Notes: generated from the letters alone by a model not told the origin. Shown: positions 15,001-29,389, numbered from the stretch's first letter. The stretch: 64,000 nucleotides of DNA from Chrysomallon squamiferum (GCA_012295275.1 CM022665.1:43140152-43204151), one strand, 5' to 3'. Translations and numbers: made by a program.

Positions 15001-16690
15001 CTAGTGTAGTTTAGTATTTTATTTTATATCTTGTCATCAGACAACTTGTAAATGAAAAAACTAGTTTATTACACAGTTTGAAGGCTGTAGTGTATTTTAC
15101 AGTTTACTATTTTTAGATTTTATTATACAGTTGAAAAAGTTAGTGTATTTTACATTTAGTATTTTATTCTTATACCTTGTCATCAGACAACTTGTAAATG
15201 AAAAAACTAGTTTATTAGCCAGTTTGAAGGATATTAACATTTACTAGTGTATTTTACAGTTTGAAAGCGTTATTACATTTAGTATTTTATTCTTATACCT
15301 TGTCATCAGACAACTTGTAAATGAAAAAACTAGTTTATTAGCCAGTTTGAAGGATATTAACATTTACTAGTGTATTTTACAGTTTGAAAGCGTTATTACA
15401 TTTAGTATTTTATTCTTATACCTTGTCATCAGACAACTTGTAAATCAGACAGTTTGAAGGATATTAACTTGTGTATTAAATGAAAACGTTTAGTATTTTA
15501 TTCTTATACCTTGTCATCAGACAACTTGTAAATGAAGAAGGAGCAGACGTCTTCCCATTCCTCTGTGGCTGGAACCTCGCAGGTCTGACGTTTGAAATCT
15601 CCAATCTTCAGAACAGTGTATCGAATATCATCAGGTGCTGATGTGTGACATAATCAAAGATGTTAATTAGTTTATCAAAAAAAAAATATATATATAAAAT
15701 AAAAGTAAATCTTTGTTGTAGTATCTTGATTAGTTATGTCATGTAAATATTACTTTCTATCCGTATTGCAAGTTTGTTTGTTTCTAAAACTACAATGGTA
15801 ACCATAAAGTGAATGAAGATGTATGTATGTATGTACGCAAGTATATACATATTACCTTTAATCAAAAAGACAAAAATAGACAAAAACTGTGACATATATG
15901 TAAAATCTCACCTGCATTGTGTACAGGTGTTTCCTTTGAAGATGTGAATGGTCAGGACTCACCCCTCAGGTGTTCCTTTCAGGGAATGGTGGGCTGGGTG
16001 CTTCTTCTCTGCTCGTCCAATCTGGACTGGACCGGTCTTGGCAAAGTTGATGTTCACTGAGGCTGGGTCCACTAGTGCTGCAGAAACGCAGAAAACAATT
16101 TTAATTAATTATTTTACCTGGATGTTTCTGATACTGTACAGTATTTTATGTTGTTGATCATTTTTGATATTTAATGTATATGAATTATCAATTATTATTG
16201 TTGTTATTACTTTTTTGTTGTTATTATTATTATTATTGTTGTTGTAACTGTCATTATTATTATTACCATTATTATTATTACCATTATTATTATTTTATTA
16301 ATATTATTATTATTATTATTGTTGTTTTAATTTATTATTACTATTATTGTTGTTATTGTTGTAATTATTATTACTATTATTGTTGATATTGTTATAATTA
16401 TTGTTGCTGTTATTATTATTTAACCATTATTAAATATAATATTATTATTATTTTTTGTTTACAATTTACCATTATTACCATTATTATTATTATAAATATC
16501 CATATTATTATTATTGTTGTTGTTGTTTAACAATTTATTATGAATATTGTTGTTATTATTATTAATTATTTATTATTATTATTATTATTATTATCTTTAT
16601 TAATTATTATTGTTGTTGTTGTTATTATTATTGTTATTAACTTTTAATTATTATAATTGTTATTTTTATTATTACCATTATTATAACAAC

Positions 16691-16732
<42 letters not shown>

Positions 16733-17085
16733 GTCTACTGCCACAAATAGATGGCATTAAAATTAAAATTCTAACCTTAGCCCTCTTATAAACTGTAACC
16801 CAATGAACAGTCATTAAACAATAAGAATTAACAGGAGAAAAAGATATTTTTAAAAACCTTTTGTTAGACCATCCATGAAATTTGTGTGTATCCAGCTTTT
16901 TAACAAGGGTACTTCCATCATCTGTATGGCTCGTAGAAGACTGATGTTAAATGTGACATCAGGTCTGAAAAAAATTTTAAATTAATTAAAATTTTACACT
17001 TTAGTGACTATTTTTATTTTAAAAAATAATTTAAAAAACAAATTGTTGTTTTGTAATTATATCTGAAGGTGCACATTTTTTATAA

Positions 17086-17121
<36 letters not shown>

Positions 17122-17259
17122 ATATATAAAATATATATATTTTTTTTTTTCAGACTAAATATACTTTTTTCATTAAATACTTTATAATTACTATAAAAAT
17201 TCTGTTTATCATATAATAATTAGCTTTCAATTATATATATATATATTATATATTTTATC

Positions 17260-17290
<31 letters not shown>

Positions 17291-19145
17291 CTTTTTTTTA
17301 ATAGTTTAAACATTTTACAACCTTTTTCCAAATTCTTCATTTTTCATAACATAGTTACATATTTACAATAATTTTTGTCACACATTTTAATACACTGGTA
17401 AAGGTGTATATGTCCAAGATCTCTTACTTGTCAGTGAAACAAACAGTGGCTTTGCGTATGTGTGGAAATGGCACGTCCATTGATAACTGGACAATGGCCT
17501 GCAAAGTGCCTGAAATGTTCAGATCTTGTACCACCATGTCAAAACCTACGTTCACTCTGAAATACAAAAATAAATAAATAATTTTGTGTGTATATTGTAA
17601 TTTATAAATGTGATGTTAATACTGTATACCATGTCAAAACCTACGTTCACTCTGAAATACAAAAATAAATAAATAATTTTGTGTGTATATTATAATTTAT
17701 AAATGTGATGTTAATACTGTATACCATGTCAAAACCTACATTCACTCTGAAATACAAAAATAAATAAATAATTTTGTGCATATATTGTAATTTATAAATG
17801 TGATGTTAATACTGTATACCATGGAAATACAAAAATAAAAATTGTGTGTGTATATTATAATTTATAAATGTGATGTTTGGATTATATACCATGTCAAAAC
17901 CTACATTCACTCTGAAATACAAAAATAAATAAATAATTTTGTGTGTATAATTTATAAATGTGATGTTAATATTGTATACCATGTTAAAACCTACATTCAT
18001 TCTGAAATACAAAAATAAAAATTTTGTGTGTATATTATAATTTATAAATGTGATGTTTGGATTATATACCATGTCAAAACCTACATTCACTCTGAAATAC
18101 AAAAATAAATAAATAATTTTGTGTGTATAATTTATAAATGTGATGTTAATACTGTATACCATGTTAAAACCTACATTCATTCTGAAATACAAAAATAAAA
18201 ATTTTGTGTGTATATTATAATTTATAAATGTGATGTTTGGATTATATACCAAGTCAAAACCTACATTCACTCTGAAATACAAAAATAAATAAATAAATTT
18301 GTGTGTTTATTATAATTTATAAATGTGATGTTTAGATTATATACCATGTCAAAACCTACATTCACTCTGAAATACAAAAAAAAAAAAAAAAATTCGTGTG
18401 TATATTGTAATTTATAAATGTGATGTTTAGATTATATACCAAGTCAAAACCTACGTTCACTCTGAAATACAAAAATAAATAATTTTATATATTGTAATTT
18501 ATAAATGTGATGTTTAGATTATATACCAAGTCAAAACCTACATTCACTCTGAAATACAAAAATAAATACTTTTGTGTGGTATAATTTATAAATGTGATGT
18601 TAAGATTATATACCAAGTCAAAACCTACATTCACTCTGAAATACAAAAATAAATACTTTTGTGTGTATAATTTATAAATGTGATGTTAAGATTATATACC
18701 AAGTCAAAACCTACGTTCACTCTGAAATACAAAAATAAATACTTTTGTGTGTATAATTTATAAATGTGATGTTTAGATTATAAACACAGTCAAAACCTAC
18801 ATTCACTCTGAAATACAAATAAAAATAAATAATTTTGTGTGTATATTGTAATTTATAAATGTGATGTTTAGATTATAAACACAGTCAAAACCTACATTCA
18901 CTCTGAAATACAAATAAAAATAAATAATTTTGTGTGTATATTGTAATTTATAAATGTGATGTTTAGATTATAAACACAGTCAAAACCTACATTCACTCTG
19001 AAATATAAATAAAAATAAACAATTATTCTATGTGATGTTGTTGTTACTGTTGTTGTTTTGTTGTTATTATTATTTATTTATTTTTTATTCTCGTTGTTAT
19101 TGTTGTTTATTGTTTTAGTTTTAATTATTGTATTATTATTATTTA

Positions 19146-19196
<51 letters not shown>

Positions 19197-20723
19197 CTAA
19201 TAAAATAATAAAAAAACATTATTCTATGCAAAAACTAAATGCATCCAAGTCTGTGCCTACTTGACATGGCAATATAACACTTTAAAAACAATGTCTTTAA
19301 AATTTAAAAATCAATTGTTCGTGGATAACATTTTAAACTTAACGAACCACATAAGAAAAACAAATAATCAGCTGTCAAGTTTTGCTTAAGATGTAAGAAA
19401 ATTACAAAGGTACTGATAGTGATCAGATTCCCAAATTATTATTGATTGTAAGTTGTGATATGAAACCAGATCCAACGTCAACCTTGTGCAAAATGCAACA
19501 TGTTGAGAGTCATCATGTCTCAGTGTCTTTCTGGTTTTATAACAACTAAAATTAACCCTTGTTCTGTCTAATTAAACTTCACAGTTATTCCTAAAATGGT
19601 ATTAATTATCCCCTATCCCCCAAAACAGAACTAATATTTTCTATGTCCTAACTGATATGATTTGGGGGTTTCTGTATGGGTGTGTCTACTTCTTACAACA
19701 TAAGGAGAAGTTTTTTTTATGGTTGTGGGGTATATTTGTTTTCCACAGTTAATGGTGAAACAAATTTGAGTGGATGTATCCACTTATTACAAGGAAAAGG
19801 TTAATTCTCATGTTAATATATTAATTAATATCTGTATTATTACATTTATATTCATTTTAAATCCGTATGTAAAAGATTGTATGTTTGTGTGTGTGTTTGT
19901 GTGTGTGTGTGTATGAATGTGTATATATAGGTATGTATGTAAGTGTATGTGTGTATGCATGTGTTAATTTATTTACCTCTGTCTGCATGTATGTGCATAT
20001 GTTTGAATGGATGGATACATTTTTAAAGTATGTGTGTATGCATGTGTGTAAGTGTCTGAGCATGCATGTGTACTTGAACAGATCTGTGGTGTATATATGT
20101 ATATATGTACGCATGTATATATATAATAACTTATACACAACATTGTCAAAAATTGGTTAAACTTAAATAATATTACATCATCTATTTTAATATTTAACAC
20201 ATGAGTGTGCATACATTACTGTTAAAATCTGACTGAAAACTGCCACAAAGAAAATAAATTAACATCAGAATTATCTGTTTTAAAATTAATTAACATACAA
20301 AAGAATAACTTAGCAGAAATATAAAACAATAGACATAACATATATAAACAAGTAACTGTTAAAAATATTAGTTCAGCACTGTCACAAAGAGAATAAATTA
20401 AGATCAGAATTATCTGTTTTAATATTTAATTCACATATGAAAACTTAACTCAGCAGAAAAATATAACAATGGATGACACATGTATAAACATGTAGCTATT
20501 AAACATATTAGTTCAACACTGTTGCAAACTGGATAAATTATTCTTAAATATCTATTAATATTTTTACAACCTGATAATGTTTCCATTCATCGAGCCAGAG
20601 GATGTATTGTCAAAATGTGTTTCATTTAATAAACTGCATTCAGTAAATTTAAATTGTAGATATAATAGAATGTCTTTGCATATATATATATATATATATA
20701 TTTTTTATTTTTTCATTTTTACA

Positions 20724-20762
<39 letters not shown>

Positions 20763-22514
20763 ATTAGCTAGAAGATTTTATGTTAGAAAAATCCATCTGC
20801 ATCCCCACATAAAAAAACTACCAATTTTAGTTTTTAAAAACATTTTTTGATCTGAATTGATTTAAGTTTACTGTTAAGGTTGAAAACAATAAACTGTGTA
20901 TGAACTAACAATGAACTGCCTATAAACTGTTATGAATGATGAACCTTTTAGAGGTATATTTTCCTTTTATTATGTTTGTTTTTTCTTTCTTAAAACAATA
21001 ATTTGTGTAAAACTGTGACTCTTAAAGTTCAGTAATGCAACTACTCATGGCAATTGTCTAGTTGGCACAAAGGTAGCACTTTACATAAAAACTTTTCATT
21101 TAGTTAATTAGCTTTATTTAACTTAGTACAATATACAGTCATTACTTGGAGGTTAGGAATATTTCATATTTGTTTAATTTCCTACTGTTTGATATTATTT
21201 TCCAACTCTTTTTCCAAACATTCAGTGGAACTCTTCATACAGAATATCTGAAGCCTGTTTTTAAAACTATGTAATCAATTATATTATTGTTTAAATATTA
21301 TTAATTTCAGATAAAAAATATTATTTATTTCTGATTAAAATATATATTTATTTGTGATAAATTATTAATTTGAGGTAAAAGATGTTAATTTCAGGTTGAA
21401 ATTTTATTACTGTGAGATAAAAGTATTATTAATTTCAGGTAAAATATTACTAAATTCTGGTGAAAATGTTATTAAATTCAGGTAAAAGGTTTATCATTTT
21501 CAGGTAAAAGTATTATTAACTTGAGGTAAAAATAATATTTATTTCAGGTAAAAATCTACATTAATTTGAGGTAAAAATATTATTAATATGAGAAAAAAAT
21601 CTATTAATTTTAGGTAAAAATATATTAATTTCAGATTAAAAAACCATTAATTTCAGATAAAAATATTAATTTTGGGTAAAATATAATTCATTTCAGGTAC
21701 AAATCTATTAATTTGAGGTAAAAACATATTAATTTCATGTAATAAAATATTAATTTTAGCTAAAAATATTTTTATTTCAGGTAAAAAAATACCATTAAAT
21801 TGAGGTAGAAATATATTAATTTCAGCTAAAAATATATCAATTTCCTATAAAAAATTATTAATAAATGATAAAAATATTATTAATTCGTGTAAAAAAAAAA
21901 CATATTCTGTTTTTACCGTTTATTTCCTACTCTTAATTTGTGATAAAAAAATGATCAATTCCAAGTAAAAAACAAAAATGCTCTGTTTTTTACTGTTTAT
22001 TTCCTACTCTTAATTTGTGATAAAAATATTATCAATTCCAAGTAAAAAACAAAAATGCTCTGTTTTTACTGTTTATTTCCTACTCTTAATTTGTGATAAA
22101 AATATTATCAATTCCAAGTAAAAAACAAAAATGCTCTGTTTTTTACTGTTTATTTCCTACTCTTAGTTTGTGATAAAAATATTATCAATTCCAAAAAAAA
22201 AAAAAATGCTCTGTTTTTACCGTTTGTTTCCCACTCTTCCTCTGAATATCATTTTGAAATCCTCGCACAGCATGCTGATGTCCATCTCGACCACGATCTG
22301 GTAGGAGGACATGTTGTGGAGTCCTGCTGGAGGGTTGGTGATGCTGAACCAGGAACATGGCTTGCGACCACCAGGAACTCCCTCGGCGAACTCGAACACG
22401 TGAACGTTGCGAATCTGCGGGGTCTGTTCTCCAACATCAAATGTTTTTAATACCAGGCTTTCTGAAAGTACATAGCAATAATGATACAAATGAATGAATG
22501 AATGAATAAATCAC

Positions 22515-22572
<58 letters not shown>

Positions 22573-23679
22573 AAACCAGTGTCATTATACAATTGAATAT
22601 ATATTTTTATATATATCAATTTGTGTGTGTGTGTGTGAGTCTCTGAGTATGTTTTAATAAATTATCCTCAACCAGGAATTAACTCCCTTTGATTCACTAA
22701 AGTTCAGGTTAGATGTACATATATGTATGTGTATATACGTCTGTATCTGCCTATGTATGTATGTATGTATGTATGTATGTATGTGTTTGTATGTATCTAC
22801 CTTTCTATTTCTCTACATGTAAATGTATAGGTGTGTGTATATGTATACTTGTATGTGTGTGTTCATTTGAAACCAATATCATTGTGAATACATGTTAATG
22901 ATTCTAAATATTCATTCACTATTATGGGGGTGGGGAACTGGTTTTACAAGTAAAAAATAATTTACTTGTGAATATAAATCATTTAAAATTTTGACATTTA
23001 AAATCAGAGGAAATGGACATGTTACCAAAAAATAAACTTTTATTCTACAAATAACAATATCAGAATACAGTACATTTTTCATTTCACTATAAAGGAACAA
23101 ATATACAAAGATGTTGTTTGTTTTGGGAGGTTTTTTCTTTCTTGTTTTGTTTTCTTTTTTTTACTTTGTAGGTGACTTGAAAACTTAATCAAATAATAAT
23201 GGACTGAAGGCAAATAAAGATACTGAATTTCAGTTAACAACATATATTCTCTAACTCACTAATTTTGGATAGGTTTTTATAATTATCAAACTTCGCTGGC
23301 CCATATCAAATGCTCTACTGCACATCCAGGCAATTATCAGATGAGAGCATAAATCTACTTTAATTTAAAATGAACACAAACTTGCACACAGAACAGACAG
23401 ACAATCAGATGCATGAATAAACACACAAAAATACATGTAGTTAGAAACACACAAACACACACACACACAGTCATTCTATATTGACAGCTGCAACATTTAC
23501 ATCACAAACAGTGCAGCATTGTCAAAATTTATTTTCTGATAATAAAATGTAAAAGAAGAAGACTGTAATTTTGTTGATTATAAGGGGTTGTCATTATTTT
23601 TTGTTAAAAACAAATCTGTGTGATTAAAATGTTGTTCTTCTTGATATTCTCATCTCTAAGAGATTTTATTTTATTTATT

Positions 23680-23710
<31 letters not shown>

Positions 23711-25656
23711 TTTTATTTATTTATTTAAAATTTTATATGCAGTGAATACTGAAGAAGAGGTGCATTTTTTCATTATTATTGACAGAAACAATTTTTTTTA
23801 CTGGATTTTTTTTTATCTTGATTAAATTCACAAACACAAACATTTCTTTTTAAAATATATTTGTGACAACAGTATTATCGAATTCTCTAAAAATAATGCT
23901 TTATGCTTCTGAGCAATCATTTTATCATTTTGGACAACTTCCAATCACTGAAACAAAAAAATGACAATAAAATAAAACTGTTACAAAGCATTTTAATATT
24001 TTTATTTTACCTTTTCGTGATTGGAATCAAACATCATGACATACATGGTTGACAAAGATAGACTTTAGATCTAACTTGGCTGCCCAGTAAACACTAGCAA
24101 AGTCATGATGCAGAAATATGTCTGCAGCCAGTCATTTTTTAACTGTACTCTCTTGTTGTTAAACCTTGATTATAATTAAGATTGGGTTGGCAAAAACAAA
24201 TAAAATGATAGCCTGAAAGAAAACAGAATGTATGAAGAGTTCAGTTGCAGACATTTTTTTTAGATCCATTTTTGCCATTCTTGAGTTTGATGCTCAGTTG
24301 CAAAAAAGGCTTACATCCATTTTTCACTGCCTGATGGGTATCAAACACTCCTTCATGATGACAGATATAATTTTTTTCATTATTACTGATAAAAATGATA
24401 GTTTTGGGGTTGTTTTTTTTACCTATATTAAATTCACAAAACCACACATTTAAAAAAAATATATACTTGTGATGACTGTATGAAAAAATTCTCTAAATAT
24501 AAAATCACTTACATCCAGCAGTAAAAGACCACTAAATTTATTATTGAAAGTGGAAAACGACTTAATAGTTTTCAGATTTTTTTTTGCAGTTTCTTAAAGA
24601 GTGATAAATAGACGTTAATCCCTTTTGCGAATAAGTTCTTCATATATAAACCTTTTTTTTTTTCACATCACCAAAAATACACTTCAATAAATGATGGAAG
24701 AAGAATCTTTTATTCATGTATTTTCCCACATAAAGGAAAGGTTATAACTGATGTTTGATGAAGTAGAACAGGTAGGAAGGAACCTGGTGAACTCAGTAAA
24801 CAGAATTGATTTTATAACCAATAATTTATCATTGAACAGAAGACCATTGTTATAGCAAACCAGTTGAAAACAGTGAGGATTATTTAGTAATGTATATAAA
24901 ACATACAAACAATATACTGCTCTTCCTTACAAACTGACTAGCAAGGCAAAACAAAACTTTTAGTTTTCAGTTCTAACAGATTTACAACAACAGTAAAAAT
25001 AATAATAAATGTAACAATACCAACTAACATGACAACAATTACAGTAACAACAACAACAACAAAAACAATAACAATAAAGTAAGCTGCATTATTATTTGGG
25101 CAATAATCATAATAAACATAACTGTACAAAAAATATATATATTTAAAATAAAAAAAATGATGAAGATAATAATTATTATCACAATATTAATAATAATAGT
25201 AATAATAATAATATAATAATAATAACAATAACATTGGTGATAATAACAACACTAATTTAACATGATCTTTTTTCCTGAAATTATAAGTAATAAGAAAGGT
25301 AGAAAATAAAACAAAAGAACACCTGTGTCAGCTGTGTTACCTGGAAATTAAACTACGTTAATGCTAGGTTAAGATAATAGCCTATTAACATGACAGTACA
25401 GGTAAGGATGAGCTCAGGTGAAGTTAATAAAAGTTTACCTGACAGTATTACTGTAATCTTTATTGTTTAGTGGGTGAGATGTAGGTGTAGTGATAAATAA
25501 AAGACTGGCATTAACCTTGTCTTAAATTATTATCCACTTATTTACATACCTGAGTATGTCACCTCTAGACAAGTGTATTAAATTAGTGTAATATCTAGGT
25601 TTATACAACTATAACTGTAATACGGTATGATGTGAATATATATATATATATGCTAA

Positions 25657-25704
<48 letters not shown>

Positions 25705-25800
25705 CATAATAAATGGGATGATAATTTTATTTTTCATCTGCCAGTAGATATGCATGCATGTGAATGTGTGCATGTGCATGTCTTCTTGAATATGGGTGTC

Positions 25801-25838
<38 letters not shown>

Positions 25839-25840
25839 TG

Positions 25841-25900
<60 letters not shown>

Positions 25901-26311
25901 GGATGCATATAGGGATATTTATGTATACAAGTCTATGCATTGGTATGTGTGTGCGTTTGCAAGTGTGTGTGTGCATTCATCTGCTTGTGCTCATGCATGG
26001 GAGGACAGATTTATGTCTTGTCTGCAACTAGATCTGCTGGTTTATGTTTATCTCAAAATAGCTGTCAAAAGGAAAAACACTCGAACAACAACACAACAGA
26101 TTAACCAGTCATCACTTGCAAGTCATCAAAAGAATGCAGCCAGCTGTGAAATAACACTGTGACAATACCTGTCAGGATCCACAGGGCAGCAGTCTAATTG
26201 TCACTGACCATTCTATTACAGGTAACAACAAACCGGACAGGTAAATGGCTGTTTTTATTTGTCTGTCACCTGAGAAAAGACATACAAGTCCAGCATATTT
26301 CCTGCTAGACA

Positions 26312-26344
<33 letters not shown>

Positions 26345-26673
26345 TATCCTAGATACAAAAGTGAACATACAAGAGTGAGAGAGATCTACTGAATCAAGGG
26401 CAGATCTGGGAGTATTTCTAGGAGCATCAAACTGCTGAGGAATCCTTTACATGGGATTTTATTAATGAAAACAAAATGTTACAATCCTTTGTATGTTATG
26501 CATCTGTGTGTGTGTATGTCTACATGTATAAGTATGTGTGTGTGTGTGTGTGTGTGTTACATGTTTCTGAATGTTTCTTTCTGTGTATGTGCATGTGTGT
26601 ATCTGTGTGTGTGTGTGTTATATGTTTCTGAATGTTTCATTCTGTATATGTGTATATGTGGGTGTGTGCATGT

Positions 26674-26727
<54 letters not shown>

Positions 26728-27064
26728 ATGTGTGTATGTGTGTGCATGCGTGTGTGTGTGTTATATGGGTATCTATATATCTGGTACTGTGTAGGTTGTA
26801 TTGCAAACAGACAATGCTAGACAAAAATAATAACAATATATCCTAGATAGTAAAGTCAAAGCATGACTCTGTGAGATGTATTAAATCAAGGGAAAATCCA
26901 GAAGCATTTTTAGGGGAATTTGATGGATTTTTTTTACACTGGATATTTTTAGTAAAAAAAAAAAATACTCCAGTGAATTTTATATAAATACATACATATA
27001 TATGTATGTATGTATGCATGTATGTATGTGTTTTTACATATATTACAATGCAAATACAAATTTC

Positions 27065-27095
<31 letters not shown>

Positions 27096-29332
27096 TAATA
27101 GATATTAAAAATAAATAAACATCATTTGCAAGATCACATAGAAAATGCAACAGCAGTGAAATAATATAACAGGATCCTTAGTATAAGTTCACTGCTTTAA
27201 CATTTCAGTTAAAATGAAATATTTCTAAGTTGCTGTTTCAAATCAGATCTAATACTGCTGTACAGAAATATAATGCAAAATATTCCCACATATATTTATT
27301 GAAATAAAACATTATATTTAAAAAACAAGAAGCTCAAATATTTTCTTTATGCTATTAATATAATTAATGAAATTTATTTATTTATTTTTATTTATTTTTA
27401 TTTTATTTTATTTATTTATTTAAATTGATGATTAAGAGTTTCAGAGTGATCTAATAATTTTATAATATAAATTCAAAATGGACAACACATTCGACATGTT
27501 GTTCTGTGTAGGTTTTTCGCACAAGTGGAGAGTTTAGCTCTGGAAATGTGAAATTTCCCAAGCATGACTTTAAATAATACATATAATACAGCCAGATGTG
27601 AGAATTACTTTATTATGGAAACTAAACATTCAACAGTTGTTAAAGTAAATGGTCAGCTGTTGGTGGTTACTATGGAAACCATTATAGGAAAAAAACAATA
27701 GCAACAACTGAAAACTGAAGCAATAAAAATTATAAATAAAATTTCAGGCTAAACTTGCTTCCATATAAGAAATGATAATTAAGTTAGTTTGGATGAAACA
27801 TGTTTTAGGGTTGTTTTTGTTAATACATAGCTTGTATTTTTTAAATGCAGAAACAGAAATCTATGTTACAACAGTAAAGATGTGGACAGTTTAGATTTTT
27901 GTTTTTAAAATGTAACCTACATAATCTGCAATATCAAAAGAACATTTGTGTTTTGTTATTTATGCTGGTTCGAACATATCTAAATATACTTGGTACATTA
28001 TAGATTTACTGTAAAAATAATAAAGTATAACAAAAAAATGTTTACCTTTTATTTGAGTAACTCATATATTTCTACCTCATTTTTAAAAAAATATATATTA
28101 AAAATACAATTAAAAACGTTTTTTTTAAAAAAAATTTTTATTTCCTAATAAGAAATTATGGTAAACAAGGGAGGAATGTCAATCTTTATATATCCTAACA
28201 GGATTTCAATTTTATTGCAATACTTTATTGTTAGCAAAGGTTGGATACAATATACAAATAAACCAATCAGTAGAAAGCACACAAGATGTGGTTAGAAAGT
28301 TTGCTTGCACCTATAATAGATATATATTTTACAACCCCCACCAAAAAAAAAAAAAAAAAACCCATCCATCCTTCAAAAGAGAAAATTTAGCTTGAAAAGA
28401 CATAGCTATTTTACGAAACAAACTTAACTTCCGAGATACTTTATTTTTAGCTTTATTTATTCTTCACAGTCGGTTTATCAAACCCTCTCAGATGAGTCAC
28501 GGTGACTTTTCAACATTCGTGTTTTACTACACTGGTTCACGTGCTGCAGAGTAGCAACATTTGACAATCATTGCTCAACTACACCAACGCAAAACATCTT
28601 TCACGTATTGCTCAAACGTTCAGCTCAGAAGTTCGGCTTGAAGCAGTAAACAAATGCAGAGGGAACAGAATAAGTTAACACAAGTTTGCTTGGCTTTAAA
28701 GCTGATATTGTAAGCTCTGAAACTAAATAGAATATTTGAATTTTTTTTACTTCAGAAGACTGTTTTTCAAAAGCAGTCATAAAACGAATGAGTAAGTGAA
28801 CGTTTAATGATAGCAATATTTTTTTTTTAATTTATGGTTATCTGGGTTCAGAACTCATAAATATGCATGTGTGTATATTAATGTACACACAAACACACAC
28901 ACACACACACACACACACGTATGCATGTCAACTAAAATATATATATATATACACACACAGACCCACACACATACACATATATAAAACCAATGACACAAAT
29001 ACATGATCACATACATACAGAAAAAAAAAAAGCAAGTTGCATAAAATGATTTTGTTGTTAGAAGGTTTACAGCTTGTGTCATGACATATGATGAATGACT
29101 TAAGTAAAAATCTAGCTCGTTATATTAAAGCAATACAATACAACTACCTGGTCTTTTAAACTAAATTTATTACTACAGTTTCTGTTTCTAATCAATAGGA
29201 ATCATTTTGTTATGCATAGAAAAATCATTGTGTTGTAACAGCTTAGATTTTTATCCACATAATATCTAAATGCATTAAAACATTTACTGGTATTTGTAAC
29301 TTTAAAAAATAATGTTTTTATTATTTATATTG

Positions 29333-29389
<57 letters not shown>

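Larger units (their letters stand above)
22462..29335. other. Intron 2 of the SMP/C2 gene, distal part
   Basis: No exon is supported on either strand. Contents: microsatellites listed separately; a diverged direct repeat (about 23755-23905 and 24355-24505, sharing ttaaattcacaaa and gaattctctaaa/aaattctctaaa words); and a less A+T-rich, non-repetitive stretch at 25310-25570 and 26160-26290 with several CAGGTA/CACCTG words. Confidence 0.4.

Noticed and set aside
16174-16386. Tyr-rich 70-codon frame
   Set aside because: (ATT)n/(GTT)n microsatellite.
17806-18282. 158-codon minus-strand frame considered as an independent gene
   Set aside because: It is the tandem array of exon 4's edge; the similarity to the SMP protein is explained by copying of the junction.
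19857-20212. Three overlapping 79-93 codon frames
   Set aside because: They are read through TG/TATG repeats and overlap each other on both strands.
24232-24453. 73-codon plus-strand frame and the opposing 68-codon frame
   Set aside because: No similarity recognised, no splice or start context, and it lies in a diverged duplicated A+T-rich stretch.
25609-26846. Frames of alternating Cys-Val or Thr-His, 60-123 codons, on both strands
   Set aside because: Products of (TG)n/(CA)n repeats.
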